Assembly: GCA_022402525.1 (NCBI GenBank)
Contig: JAKRSB010000143.1
Span: 1-64,000, forward strand
Reading direction: 5' to 3'
Source: Thermosynechococcaceae cyanobacterium MS004
Lineage (GTDB): Bacteria > Cyanobacteriota > Cyanobacteriia > Thermosynechococcales > Thermosynechococcaceae
Length of the DNA stretch: 64,000 nt
Shown: piece after piece, positions 36,813 to 46,189 of the stretch
Numbering within the stretch: the stretch's first letter is position 1
How the letters are laid out: every line of letters begins with the position of its first letter
Program-made: the position numbers and the translations under genes
Notes under the pieces: generated by a model
The model's database searches: none
What the model saw: the letters and a program-made list of their open reading frames with translations, nothing else
Told to the model about the DNA's origin: nothing

Positions 36813-37979
36813 GTGAGTCTGCATCAGGACGCGATCGCTCCCCACGGCGGTGTATTGGTTAATCGAATTGTGACGCACGCCCAGCGACAGGACTTTCTCG
36901 CCCAGGCTGAAACCTTACCCCGTGTCCAGCTTGACGACCGTGCCCTATCAGACCTAGAGCTCATTGCGATCGGCGGATTTAGCCCCCTGACGGGCTTTCT
37001 GGGTGAAGCAGACTACCTCCAGGTTGTGAACCAAATGCACCTGGCCAATGGTCTGCCCTGGAGTATCCCCATTACGCTCTCGGTGACAGAAGAGGTTGCC
37101 GAGCCGCTTCAGGTGGGCAGTACAGTGCGATTAGATGACCCTGCCGGACAGTTTATTGGCGTGCTGGAGCTGACTGAGAAATATAGCTACGACAAAAACC
37201 ACGAAGCCCTCAAGGTCTATCTCACCAATGAGAGCCAGCACCCTGGGGTGAAGGTTGTCTACGACCAGGGCGCTGTGAACTTGGCTGGCCCCATTTGGCT
37301 CATGGAGCGTCGCCCTCACCCATTTTTCCCGAAGTATCAGATCGACCCCGTAGACTCCCGCGCCCTCTTTCGAGATAAGGCCTGGAAAACGATTGTGGGC
37401 TTTCAGACCCGCAACCCAATCCACCGCGCCCACGAGTACATTCAAAAATGTGCCCTAGAAACCGTGGACGGGCTGTTTTTGCACCCCCTCGTAGGGGCAA
37501 CCAAGAGCGACGATATTCCGGCAGATGTGCGGATGCGTTGCTATGAGGTGCTTTTAGAAAAATATTTCCCCCACGATCGCGTGACCTTAGCCATCAATCC
37601 AGCAGCGATGCGCTATGCGGGGCCGAGGGAGGCAATTTTCCACGCCCTTGTGCGCAAAAACTATGGCTGTACGCACTTCATTGTGGGACGGGACCATGCG
37701 GGGGTGGGGGACTACTACGGCACCTACGATGCCCAGTACATTTTTGATGAATTTGACCCCGCCGCCTTGGGGATCACGCCCATGAAATTTGAGCACGCCT
37801 TTTACTGCACGCGATCGCAGGGGATGGCCACCTCTAAGACCAGTTCTAGTCTGCCAGAAGAACGAATCCACCTTTCCGGCACCAAGGTGCGGGAAATGCT
37901 GCGGCGGGGTGAGCTACCGCCCCCCGAATTTTCGCGGCCTGAGGTGGCGTCGATTCTCATTGATGCCATGAAGGGTTAA
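36813..37979 (+). CDS. sat: Sulfate adenylyltransferase (ATP sulfurylase)
   Basis: Sat activates sulfate with ATP to adenosine 5'-phosphosulfate, the first step of assimilation. From the GTG at 36813 the protein is 388 residues, the normal bacterial length. It has the family N-terminus [24 protein letters not shown], the nucleotide/sulfate motif [49 protein letters not shown] in consecutive segments, and [19 protein letters not shown] lies 7 bases before the GTG. The frame is open back to 36549, but that part is made of repeats ([20 protein letters not shown]) and belongs to the spacer. Confidence 0.95.
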   Translation: MSLHQDAIAPHGGVLVNRIVTHAQRQDFLAQAETLPRVQLDDRALSDLELIAIGGFSPLTGFLGEADYLQVVNQMHLANGLPWSIPITLSVTEEVAEPLQVGSTVRLDDPAGQFIGVLELTEKYSYDKNHEALKVYLTNESQHPGVKVVYDQGAVNLAGPIWLMERRPHPFFPKYQIDPVDSRALFRDKAWKTIVGFQTRNPIHRAHEYIQKCALETVDGLFLHPLVGATKSDDIPADVRMRCYEVLLEKYFPHDRVTLAINPAAMRYAGPREAIFHALVRKNYGCTHFIVGRDHAGVGDYYGTYDAQYIFDEFDPAALGITPMKFEHAFYCTRSQGMATSKTSSSLPEERIHLSGTKVREMLRRGELPPPEFSRPEVASILIDAMKG

Positions 37980-37998
37980 GAACAGCGGTAGATTCACG

Positions 37999-38826
37999 AT
38001 GGCCTTGTCTTCCAGCCTACCCATTCCCCCCCGCCCGTTCTTGAAGTGGGCAGGGGGGAAAAGCCGCCTGATTGTCCAGTATCAGCCCTTTTTGCCCCAG
38101 GCGTTTGACACCTATTACGAGCCGTTTTTGGGGGGTGGGGCGCTCTTTTTTTACCTGCGGCCCCAGCGGGCGGTCTTGTCAGACATTAATCCAGAGCTGG
38201 TGAATGTCTATACCTGCGTCCGCGATCGCGTGGAGGAGCTGATTGAGCAGTTGACGCACCATGCTGCCCACCACGGGCAGGACTACTATTATCAGATGCG
38301 CGCTGAAACTCCTGAGCCCCCTGTCGCACGCGCTGCAAGGCTGATTTATCTGAATAAAACCTGCTTTAACGGGCTCTATCGCGTCAATGCCCAAGGGCAG
38401 TTTAATGTCCCTATGGGGCGGTATAGCAACCCTAAAATTTGCGATCGCGATTTGCTCCAGGCCGCTTCCGAGGCGCTACAGTCTGCCACTATTGTGCAGC
38501 GATCGTTTCATCAGATCTTGGAGGCTAACATTACGCCCCAGGACTTTGTCTACTTTGACCCGCCCTACCAGCCCTTGAGCGTGACCAGCAACTTCACGGG
38601 CTACAGTCGAGATGCGTTTACCGCCGCGCATCAAATCCAGCTCAGAGATATTTTTGCCCAACTTGCCCAGCATCAGGTGCAGGTTTTGCTCTCCAACTCA
38701 GACTGCCCGTTTATCCGTGAGCTGTATCAGGACTTCCCCATTCAGACCATTCATGCGGCCAGAGCCATTAATGTCCATGCCCAGAAGCGCGGCAAAATTA
38801 ATGAGGTTTTAGTCACCGCTCCGTAG
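37999..38826 (+). CDS. dam: Dam-like DNA adenine methylase (D12 class)
   Basis: A 275-residue N6-adenine methyltransferase. Motif I is FLKWAGGKSRL (about 14-24) with EPFLGGGALFFYL after it; the catalytic motif IV is DFVYFDPPYQPL; ARLIYLNKTCFNGLYRVN matches the GATC-recognition region of Dam/DpnM-type enzymes. Cyanobacteria commonly methylate GATC with such an enzyme; GATC is the centre of the abundant HIP1 octamer. It starts 19 bp after sat, so co-transcription is likely. No nuclease is adjacent, which fits an orphan methylase. Confidence 0.9.
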   Translation: MALSSSLPIPPRPFLKWAGGKSRLIVQYQPFLPQAFDTYYEPFLGGGALFFYLRPQRAVLSDINPELVNVYTCVRDRVEELIEQLTHHAAHHGQDYYYQMRAETPEPPVARAARLIYLNKTCFNGLYRVNAQGQFNVPMGRYSNPKICDRDLLQAASEALQSATIVQRSFHQILEANITPQDFVYFDPPYQPLSVTSNFTGYSRDAFTAAHQIQLRDIFAQLAQHQVQVLLSNSDCPFIRELYQDFPIQTIHAARAINVHAQKRGKINEVLVTAP

Positions 38827-38877
38827 CAATCGCGCAGCAGCACTCACATTACACACTGCTCACATCACACAATCACA

Positions 38878-41418
38878 TCACACAATCACTTGCCAGAGCA
38901 GCACCAGTAGTCCAAGAGCAGTGAACTGATGAGGCCAGAGCTTTGTGATCGGCTGTCGGCCAATTTTTTGAATCAGTAGCCCCGTCAAGGCAGTTCCCAT
39001 CACCAAGACCGTCCCCTGCAAGAAGGCCGTCACCGCCGGATGAGCAATCAGGACGGGCAGGTTGACCCCGCGATCGCCTAGTCCAAAGGTTGCTAAGGTT
39101 ACAGGCAAAACTTGACCCGCTTCATTCAGTCCCAACCGTAGGTAATGAGCGAGGGTGCCGCAAAGCACGAGGGGGAGGTAGCCATAGGCCAATTCCAGAA
39201 AGGGTCGATGCTTCCCAGGACTCAGAAGATTTAAGAACCCTTGTCCGAACAGCGGGATGAGGGCTGCGATCGCCAAAACCGCCACAGACACTCCAGCATG
39301 GGGCCAAAATTGCGTCAGATGGAAGTCTAAGCCTAGCTTTCCTTCAATCTCAGGGAGCCGATGTAAGAAAATACCGCCCAGGAGCAGCAACAAGAGCGCT
39401 ACCTCGTGGCTGCGGGGCTGGTGAGTCGTCCAAAGTTCAATACCGGGAGGACGTAAGTTTAGCTCCACGGAGCGGTGGGGGCAGGCTTTGAGACAGGTCA
39501 TACACAACACACAGTCTCGATTGTCCACAAGCTGCGCCGGATGGGAATACAGAGGGCAGCCGAGGGTTTCTTGACCTTCGCCCTTCACGGGGCCGCCTTT
39601 ATAGCACTGGTAGGTCGTGCATTCTGCGGAGCAGGTGCCCTGCTGGGCGCGGAGTTCGGTCATGGAGAGCTTGGCAAAAAGGCCATTCATGCCGCCGATG
39701 GGGCAGAGGTAGCGGCACCAAAACCGCCGCTCAAAAATTTGAGAGCAAATCACCGCACCCGCCGTAATCAGCAACAGCAGCCAGCTTGAAAGGTAGGCCG
39801 TGTTCTCTAAGTTCCACAGTTCTTCCCATAGAAAAATCAGCGTAAATAGACCCAATAAAAACCACCCGCCCCACCGATCTGCGGTGTCTCGTGGCCAGCG
39901 CTGGAGAGTGCGCGGAAACACCTTTAGGGATAGCCACTGCATCGCTTCGCCATAAATCATGAAGGGGCACACCGCACACCACAGCCGACCCACAAAGGGA
40001 AACCCAATCAGCACTAGCGGCCACCACCAGGCCCAAAATAAATTCAGGGCGACGTTATGCTGCCGATCTTGAGGCCCCCAAAACAGCAAAAACACCACCA
40101 GCGCAAAGACGCCTAGGGTAAAGCCATAGTTAATTCTGGTCGGCCACCAGTCGCTTCTGAGAAACTGCCGCAGTTTTGGGTAGGTATTCAGTAAATTAAG
40201 GCGGAACTGCTGCTTTTTGGCTTCCGCTGGCCAAAATAGCTCGTCCGTGAGGGCACATTGCTCAGGTGCCTGGGCGATCGCGCGGCTCATGAGGCTTTGC
40301 AGTTCGGCGAGGTTTCCGGGATAGCTGTAGGCCTGAAGTCGCCGCAGGGCTTCGGGGGTGAGGGTGCGCTTGGGTTCGCCCTTGCGCTGCGCCATGAGGC
40401 TGAGATAGTAAGTAACCTGGGCTTTGAGGTCGGGTTTGCGGACACGAAGGGGCGGCACTTTAATGGTGTGTCCCATCAGGTTTTCGAGGCCGGGGATGGT
40501 TTTTTCCGCCACCAAAATCACGCGCGCCTGACTCGATTTTGGGTCAACTGCCTGGGATTCCTTCGGGCCTTCGTTTCGCCGCACCGGGATAAATGTGTTT
40601 TGCTCCAGGAGTACTGTGATCTGCGGCAGCAGGGCGGGGTCAAGCTCGTGAATATTGTTCAGCAGGATTGTGCCCATTCCCAAAGCTTCGAGCAGTCCTG
40701 GTTTGCCACCCATCCGGCCAAAAAGCTCTGCCCCGCTGACCTGTAGGGTATTGCAGTTCACCTGAATCATAGGTTCGCGGCGGCTGGGCGACCCAAAGTG
40801 AATCAGCGTGGCGATGTTGTCTTTTTCTAAACCTGGTTCGCCAAAAATTAGGACGGGTTTGCGATCGCGGGCGGCTTCTTTGATCTGCTGGCGCAGCCGT
40901 ACCGCATAGCGGCTGGTGCCCACAATGCCGCGCTTGGCTTTAGTGAGGAGGTAGGGTCTTAAAATCGCCTGACGCTCTTGCTCAAAGGCAAGCTGGGCGG
41001 ATAGCTCCACCACATCTTCGGCAAGCTGGCGCGAGACAGACTGCATCATTTCGGGAAACTGCTGGGCGATCGCCATCAGCTCAGCCTTGGGCAGCACCCA
41101 AAATTCGCAGTCTGTGAGGGTGACAATCGTATCCTGGACGGGCTGCTCCAGCAGAATTTCGGTGAGATGGAGGACAGAACCGGGCAGCAGGCTGCTAGCC
41201 AAGGCCAGACTATTGGGGCTGGTGCGATAGCGCTCTAGCCGCCCCCGCACCAAAACATAGAGCGCATTGGGCAGGGTTTGCTCTAGGATGACGCGCCGAT
41301 TTGCAGCAATGGATTCAGGCTGAAGCTTAGAGGCGATCGCTTCTAGGATGCGATCGCTCAAGGTGCCCAGCATCGTCCGCTCTTTGAGCCATTCCAAGGA
41401 GAGTCCGGGGTTAGACAT
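38878..41418 (-). CDS. Fusion of cNMP-type sensor, degenerate sigma-54-activator AAA+ domain and NapH-like polyferredoxin
   Basis: An 846-residue protein with three parts. Residues 15-130 form a cyclic-nucleotide-binding-like barrel. Residues 165-400 have the layout of a sigma-54 activator AAA+ domain, but Walker A reads GEPGLEKD (193-200), the GAFTGA loop expected after ELFG (231-234) is missing, and Walker B is ILLNN (251-255) instead of LDE. It should neither hydrolyse ATP nor contact sigma-54. From about 435 there are several membrane helices with cysteine motifs CAVCPF, CRYLCPIGG, CSAECTTYQC and CVLCMTCLKACP, as in NapH/CcoG-type iron-sulfur proteins. The whole may be a redox-coupled membrane sensor or electron carrier. 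Confidence 0.88.
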   Translation of the reverse strand: MSNPGLSLEWLKERTMLGTLSDRILEAIASKLQPESIAANRRVILEQTLPNALYVLVRGRLERYRTSPNSLALASSLLPGSVLHLTEILLEQPVQDTIVTLTDCEFWVLPKAELMAIAQQFPEMMQSVSRQLAEDVVELSAQLAFEQERQAILRPYLLTKAKRGIVGTSRYAVRLRQQIKEAARDRKPVLIFGEPGLEKDNIATLIHFGSPSRREPMIQVNCNTLQVSGAELFGRMGGKPGLLEALGMGTILLNNIHELDPALLPQITVLLEQNTFIPVRRNEGPKESQAVDPKSSQARVILVAEKTIPGLENLMGHTIKVPPLRVRKPDLKAQVTYYLSLMAQRKGEPKRTLTPEALRRLQAYSYPGNLAELQSLMSRAIAQAPEQCALTDELFWPAEAKKQQFRLNLLNTYPKLRQFLRSDWWPTRINYGFTLGVFALVVFLLFWGPQDRQHNVALNLFWAWWWPLVLIGFPFVGRLWCAVCPFMIYGEAMQWLSLKVFPRTLQRWPRDTADRWGGWFLLGLFTLIFLWEELWNLENTAYLSSWLLLLITAGAVICSQIFERRFWCRYLCPIGGMNGLFAKLSMTELRAQQGTCSAECTTYQCYKGGPVKGEGQETLGCPLYSHPAQLVDNRDCVLCMTCLKACPHRSVELNLRPPGIELWTTHQPRSHEVALLLLLLGGIFLHRLPEIEGKLGLDFHLTQFWPHAGVSVAVLAIAALIPLFGQGFLNLLSPGKHRPFLELAYGYLPLVLCGTLAHYLRLGLNEAGQVLPVTLATFGLGDRGVNLPVLIAHPAVTAFLQGTVLVMGTALTGLLIQKIGRQPITKLWPHQFTALGLLVLLWQVIV

Positions 41419-41644
41419 ATTCTCTAAGCCTTGTATACCTCTCTTTAGAGAAGCATCATGGCCTTGAAAAAACGAAGATGCCCATGAATATTCATAACTC
41501 GTTGCCTATCCAGGCTCTCAGATAGTCTGCTAACTAATGTTTAAAGGTTAGTAGACAGCGATTCTTGTCTACTAGCTATCGACAAATGGAATTATTCTGT
41601 TGAAGGTTACTTTTGATGAACCAGATTTAGGCCGTGCAGAAAAT

Positions 41645-42442
41645 TTAGGTGCGATATTCGATAATTTCGTTCGGATCAAGTTCACTTGCTTGCACGAGCT
41701 TATAGTGTCGTTCTTCGACTATCTGTAACTGGTCATTGTCGATCTTGAGTTCAAACAGAGCAATCTGATCACTGGCGACGAACTGTGCAGAAATAGCGCG
41801 GCATCGTAAATTCGGATGCTTTTGTTTGCACCATGCGGTGTCTTGTGTCGTCTGCACAACGGAGATTTGATCCTTTCCGCCCTTGGCCTGTACAGGGATG
41901 ATGTAATGACACCCATATTTATCAATGCCGACATAAAGTTCATCGATCTCGATCTGCCCGATGTCGCGCACACTTGTCCGCAAGTGGTTCTGTAGAGAAA
42001 ATGTGGTCAGGCCAAGGAAAATATCGATTAAGCGGTTATAGCGTACCTTGGCCAGCAAGGCCTGTTCGTCGTCAAGCGCGTAAGAAGTGATAATTTCCGG
42101 TGTGCAGTCGGGGATACGGATAACTGCAAGGTTTGGATTGGGGATGATGCGGTTCTCTCTGGTCAACCGGAAACGGTATTTAGCACGGCCTACCAGTTCG
42201 ATGATCCATTCGTATCCCTCTGGCTGTGTTTCCAGAACTTTTGAAGGCATGGTAGTGCGAAAACGCAAAGAGTAAAGCACATCGCCGAGATTGCTCGGCA
42301 AGCGTATATCAAGAGTCTTTGCTGCCGTCTCCAGAGCCGTGCGTTCAAACGGAATTTCCGTAGCACCCTCAGTATATCCATCGAGAAATATCTTCTCGAT
42401 CAACTGGTTATAGCGGTTTTTAGCTTTCGCTTTATCTGCCAT
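41645..42442 (-). CDS. Putative type II restriction endonuclease
   Basis: About 265 residues, encoded directly after and overlapping a C5-cytosine methylase gene by 11 bases. The middle region carries IEIDELYVGIDKYGCHYIIPVQAKGG, which fits a PD-(D/E)xK nuclease core (acidic residues then QAK). The N-terminal half is mixed helical and strand-rich (YEWIIELVGRAKYRFRL). There is no close tie to a named enzyme, and the recognition site is unknown. Position next to the methylase is the main support for the call. ATG at 42442 (MADKAKAKN) is preferred to the upstream in-frame start. Confidence 0.75.
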   Translation of the reverse strand: MADKAKAKNRYNQLIEKIFLDGYTEGATEIPFERTALETAAKTLDIRLPSNLGDVLYSLRFRTTMPSKVLETQPEGYEWIIELVGRAKYRFRLTRENRIIPNPNLAVIRIPDCTPEIITSYALDDEQALLAKVRYNRLIDIFLGLTTFSLQNHLRTSVRDIGQIEIDELYVGIDKYGCHYIIPVQAKGGKDQISVVQTTQDTAWCKQKHPNLRCRAISAQFVASDQIALFELKIDNDQLQIVEERHYKLVQASELDPNEIIEYRT

Positions 42443-43700
42443 GAAGCACACTTTTTTGAGATTCTTCTAGTAGGCGAGGCAGGCGTGTGCGAGGAGCGAT
42501 GACGGAACTGGACACGCCGAACATAGCAGCAGCATCGGACATCGAAATTCCGATTAAACTTTCCTCACGCAGGTCTATTGTCTCACTAGGCTTTTGTGGT
42601 TTTTTTCCCAAGGCTTTCAGAATTTCCCCGCCGACAGCACGAGCCAGCAATGGCGGCACACTATTGCCGATTTGGCGGAACCCGTGCCACTTGGTTGCAT
42701 GAAATCGAAACCAGTCCGGGTAAGAGTGTAGCCGTGCCCCTTCGCGAACGGTAATAACCCGTGGGTAAGTTGGATGAATAGGGCGTGGTGAAGTGAACGC
42801 CCCGCGATCGCTAGCAGTGCCTGCCCGTAAGGTGTTGCAGATACCGTCGAGAGAAAGTTTTTTGAAGCGGCTGATTGGCTCCACATCGTCGGGAGTCGTG
42901 GCGGCGAAACGCTGGCGCGATAATTCTGTGTGATTGGTGAGTAGGGAGCAAGTCAGCACCTTGGGATCGAAGCGGCGGAGATAACCAAAATCCTGCGGGT
43001 CTTCTTTTCTTCCGCTAAGCATCGCCGCATAGTGAGAAGGCTTGCCTAATTTAACTTTTACCCAATCGCGTTCCCACAGTTCGGGAAACGCTTCCGCATC
43101 GGGAAGATCACTGATCGCTTCGCCAACCGTCGTTTGTCCTGTCGGTTGCGGATAAGTCGGCAGTTGCAGTCCAGCTCGCGCCCCCATCAAAAACAGGCGA
43201 CGGCGGTCTTGCGGAACAAAGTAATCTTTAGCATTCAGAACCTTATAGTCGGTTACAACGTCGTAACCACCTTCGCCGAATGCTTCAATAATCTCTTGCA
43301 GAAAACGTCGGTGCTTTCCTATTGTCAAGCCTTTCACGTTCTCGAAAACGAAGTATTTCGGCTTCAGCTCCATCACCAGCCGCACATAGTGATAGACAAG
43401 CTGGTTTCGACTGTCATCGAGTGCCCGTTTGCCGATTAGGGAAAAGCCTTGGCAGGGGGCACCGCCGATCACAATGTCGAGGTCGCGGCGACCGATTCCG
43501 GCGCGACGACGCAGCTCGTCTCCAGTCAGATCAACGACACTTTTGCAAATAGTCGCGCAGTTTGGGAAGTTGAATTTGTGGATGGCGCAGTGGATTGGAT
43601 CGATATCCACTGACGCCACAATATCGAAGCCTGCTTGCTCAAAGCCAAGGCTGAGTCCACCCGCACCTGCGAATAGATCAATCCCGATCGGTCTTGTCAT
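42432..43700 (-). CDS. DNA (cytosine-5-)-methyltransferase
   Basis: A 422-residue C5 methylase with motifs in the standard order: I IDLFAGAGGLSLGFEQAGF (5-23), IV GGAPCQGFS with the catalytic cysteine, VI FVFENVKGL, VIII QDRRRLFLMGAR, a target-recognition region, then IX-X (RLHSYPDWFRF, GFRQIGNSVPPLLARAVG). A ~45-residue tail (MSDAAAMFGVSSSVIAPRTRLPRLLEES) resembles a helix-turn-helix and might bind DNA. Specificity cannot be read. It protects the host against the overlapping nuclease. Confidence 0.93.
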   Translation of the reverse strand: MTRPIGIDLFAGAGGLSLGFEQAGFDIVASVDIDPIHCAIHKFNFPNCATICKSVVDLTGDELRRRAGIGRRDLDIVIGGAPCQGFSLIGKRALDDSRNQLVYHYVRLVMELKPKYFVFENVKGLTIGKHRRFLQEIIEAFGEGGYDVVTDYKVLNAKDYFVPQDRRRLFLMGARAGLQLPTYPQPTGQTTVGEAISDLPDAEAFPELWERDWVKVKLGKPSHYAAMLSGRKEDPQDFGYLRRFDPKVLTCSLLTNHTELSRQRFAATTPDDVEPISRFKKLSLDGICNTLRAGTASDRGAFTSPRPIHPTYPRVITVREGARLHSYPDWFRFHATKWHGFRQIGNSVPPLLARAVGGEILKALGKKPQKPSETIDLREESLIGISMSDAAAMFGVSSSVIAPRTRLPRLLEESQKSVLHGR

Positions 43701-43991
43701 GCAGTGTCCTTATTGTGGGAAAGCTGATTCAGCGATGATACGCGAAAAAGATCGCTTTGTCGATCGTTTTTTTTGAAATAAGACATTTCTACTTTGCTAC
43801 AACAACAACATTCGACAAAATGATCCAAATTGTCGAGAGCCTGAAATGAGAGGTGCGATGGGATAAGGGTTTTAGCTCTGTGGTATAGGGCAAGCTCTCG
43901 ACAAAACGATGGGCGATCACAATTATCTGACTGACTGGAGACGGAGCGGCTGATTGCGACAATTAAAGTGAGCCGGAATGAGAAGCGCGAT

Positions 43992-45968
43992 CTATGCCAG
44001 ATTCTGTTGCACCTTACGATACCGAGCGATCGCCGTCAGCGGAAAGTGCTGATAGTACAGGTTGTAGCGTAGGTAAAAATGCCCCGGAAAACCAGTGCCT
44101 GTGAAGTAGGGTTCATCCCAGCTTCCGTCTGGATTTTGGGTGTCTACTAAATGATGGATGCCGCGCTCAATCTCTGGGAGAGCATAGTCCCCCGTCGCAT
44201 CTCCCGCAGCCAACAGGCCCATTAAGGCCCAAGCCGTTTGGGAAGGGGTGCTGGTGCCTTGGCCTTTCAAGCTAGGGTCATCGTAGCTGCGGCAGGTTTC
44301 TCCCCAGCCCCCATCTGGGTTCTGGCAGCTCACCAGCCAGTCTGCTGCTTTTTGAATTTGCGGAGCAAACCGCTTGGGTGCCACCAAAGACAGCGCGGAT
44401 AAAACGCCACAGGTGCCGTAAATGTAGTTCACGCCCCAGCGCCCAAACCAGCAGCCTTCTGGCTCTTGCTCATTGATCAAATACTGAAGGGCGCGCTCTA
44501 CACTGCGCGTGCCCGTGGTGACATCGCAGCGCCCAACCATCTCTAAGACCCGTGCCGTCACATCGGCGGTGTTGGGGTCAATCATGGCCTTCAGGTCGCC
44601 GTAGGGAATCCAGTTGAGCCAGTCTTGGTCATTGTCCACATCAAACGCCGCCCAGCCCCCTGGCCGACACTGCATGGACGACACCCACTGCACCCCACGG
44701 TTGATCGCCGCCTGTTTTACCGCTTCATGGGGCAGCTCAACCTCCTGGAGCGCCATGATCACGACAGCGGTATCATCTACGTCCGGATAGTAGTTATTGA
44801 TAAATTCAAAGGCCCAGCCTCCTGGCTGTCCCGTTTTATTCTTAACCGCCCAGTCCCCATAGTCCAAAATTTGGTTGTTCAGCAGCCATTCCCCAGCCTT
44901 CACCAGCATCGGATGGTTGCGCTCTAGGCCAGACTCCGCCAAGGCTCTGACCACCAGTGCCGTATCCCACACCGGAGACACACAGGGCTGAATCCAGTAG
45001 ATTTCGTCCGTTTCCACCGCAAAGCGCGTAACCGCCTCCAGTCCACGCTGCACAGCGGGGTCATTGAGGTCATAGTTGAGGGTGCGCATCATCAGCAGCG
45101 CATTCAGCATGGGGGGAATAATGCCGCCCCAGTCGCCCGTCGGCTCTTGACGCTCTAAAATCCAGCGCTCGGCTGCTTTTAAGCCCTCCTCTCGAAAGGG
45201 GACGAGGTTAAACTGCTCGGCAAGCTTAAAAGCCCCATCCAGCGCCACAAACAGATCTGTCCAGTCGCCCTGACGCGGCAGCTCAAAGACCGCGCGATCG
45301 CGGCCTTCAACGTATAGCTCATCTAAGGTAATGGGGTTGCTGATCCGAAATACGGGCTTCTTGTCCATCACAATGAACAACGGCACCGTACTTTCCCGCG
45401 CCCAGCTCGACATTTCGTAAACATTGAAGGGCGAAAACTCCGGCAGCAACATAATCCAGGCGGGGAGAGCGGGCAACCCTTGCCACTCGTAGCATCCAAC
45501 CAGCGCGAGATGCAGCTTGGAAAAGATACGGGTCTGGGTAATGCCGCCTTTGGCTAAAATAAAGTCTTTGGCCTTCAGCAAGGCTGGGTCTGAGGCCGGA
45601 ACCCCCAGCAGTCTTAGCCCCAGGTAGCCCTCGACCGTCACGCTAATTTCGCCGCCATCTCCAGCGTAGAGTTCCCAAGCACCCTGCTCATTCTGCTGCT
45701 GGCGCAGATAGGTCTCAAGCTTAGCGAGGGGATACTGAGACTCAATGCCCCAGATCTTGTACAGGAGCAGCGCTTCAACAGTGATGCAGACATTAGACTC
45801 TAGCTCTGCCCACCAGTAGCCTTCAGGATATTGGCGCTCTAGCAAATGACGCTGACTCGCTGCGATCGCGCTATTCACCCGATCAGGGTTAGGGGGTGAG
45901 TTTTGACTTTTGTCTTGAACGACCTTATCTAGAACAGGCTCTTGTACTGGCATAGCTTCTACTGGCAT
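43992..45968 (-). CDS. shc: Squalene-hopene cyclase
   Basis: Shc cyclises squalene to hopene/hopanol, giving hopanoids that order membranes. The 658-residue protein has the catalytic DVDDTAVV motif (the family DxDDTA), several QW repeats (QNPDGGWGE, QNPDGSWDEPYFTGTGFPG, QEPTGDWGG), the substrate-channel region and the C-terminal FPGHFYLRYNLYYQHFPL. It is a peripheral, monotopic membrane enzyme. The first codons (MPVEAMPVQE) come from a small tandem duplication, so the ATG at 45953 is an alternative start. Confidence 0.95.
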   Translation of the reverse strand: MPVEAMPVQEPVLDKVVQDKSQNSPPNPDRVNSAIAASQRHLLERQYPEGYWWAELESNVCITVEALLLYKIWGIESQYPLAKLETYLRQQQNEQGAWELYAGDGGEISVTVEGYLGLRLLGVPASDPALLKAKDFILAKGGITQTRIFSKLHLALVGCYEWQGLPALPAWIMLLPEFSPFNVYEMSSWARESTVPLFIVMDKKPVFRISNPITLDELYVEGRDRAVFELPRQGDWTDLFVALDGAFKLAEQFNLVPFREEGLKAAERWILERQEPTGDWGGIIPPMLNALLMMRTLNYDLNDPAVQRGLEAVTRFAVETDEIYWIQPCVSPVWDTALVVRALAESGLERNHPMLVKAGEWLLNNQILDYGDWAVKNKTGQPGGWAFEFINNYYPDVDDTAVVIMALQEVELPHEAVKQAAINRGVQWVSSMQCRPGGWAAFDVDNDQDWLNWIPYGDLKAMIDPNTADVTARVLEMVGRCDVTTGTRSVERALQYLINEQEPEGCWFGRWGVNYIYGTCGVLSALSLVAPKRFAPQIQKAADWLVSCQNPDGGWGETCRSYDDPSLKGQGTSTPSQTAWALMGLLAAGDATGDYALPEIERGIHHLVDTQNPDGSWDEPYFTGTGFPGHFYLRYNLYYQHFPLTAIARYRKVQQNLA

Positions 45969-46019
45969 AGCTTCGGCGAAGATAAAAGGTTTTCGGGGAG
46001 AGAAGAAAATGTAGACTTC

Positions 46020-46086
46020 ATTCTCGGATGCTCATTTTTGAGCACTCATTCTCGGATGCTCATTTTTGGGCGCTCATTCTCGGATA
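46020..46086. repeat. Tandem repeat, 2.4 x 28 bp
   Basis: Two full copies and a partial third of a 28-bp unit starting ATTCTCGGATGCTCATTT lie directly upstream of shc. Copies differ at one or two positions. The array might affect the shc promoter, which must lie here or further out. Confidence 0.88.
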
Positions 46087-46109
46087 CTTAATTTACGCCC
46101 TTCAACAAC

Positions 46110-46139
46110 AAGCGGTCGTGAGCAAGATCACAACCGCTT
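46110..46139 (-). terminator. Hairpin, probable terminator of psb34
   Basis: Arms AAGCGGT/ACCGCTT (7 bp) continue, after one mismatch, with GTGA/TCAC around a 6-nt loop. It lies 50 bases after the psb34 stop on the minus strand and is followed there by TGTTGTTG, a weak T-rich tract. Confidence 0.5.
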
Positions 46140-46189
46140 AGCGTAAATAAAGAGGGAAGTAGCGCTAGAGAAAAGGCGTGCGTCAAAGC

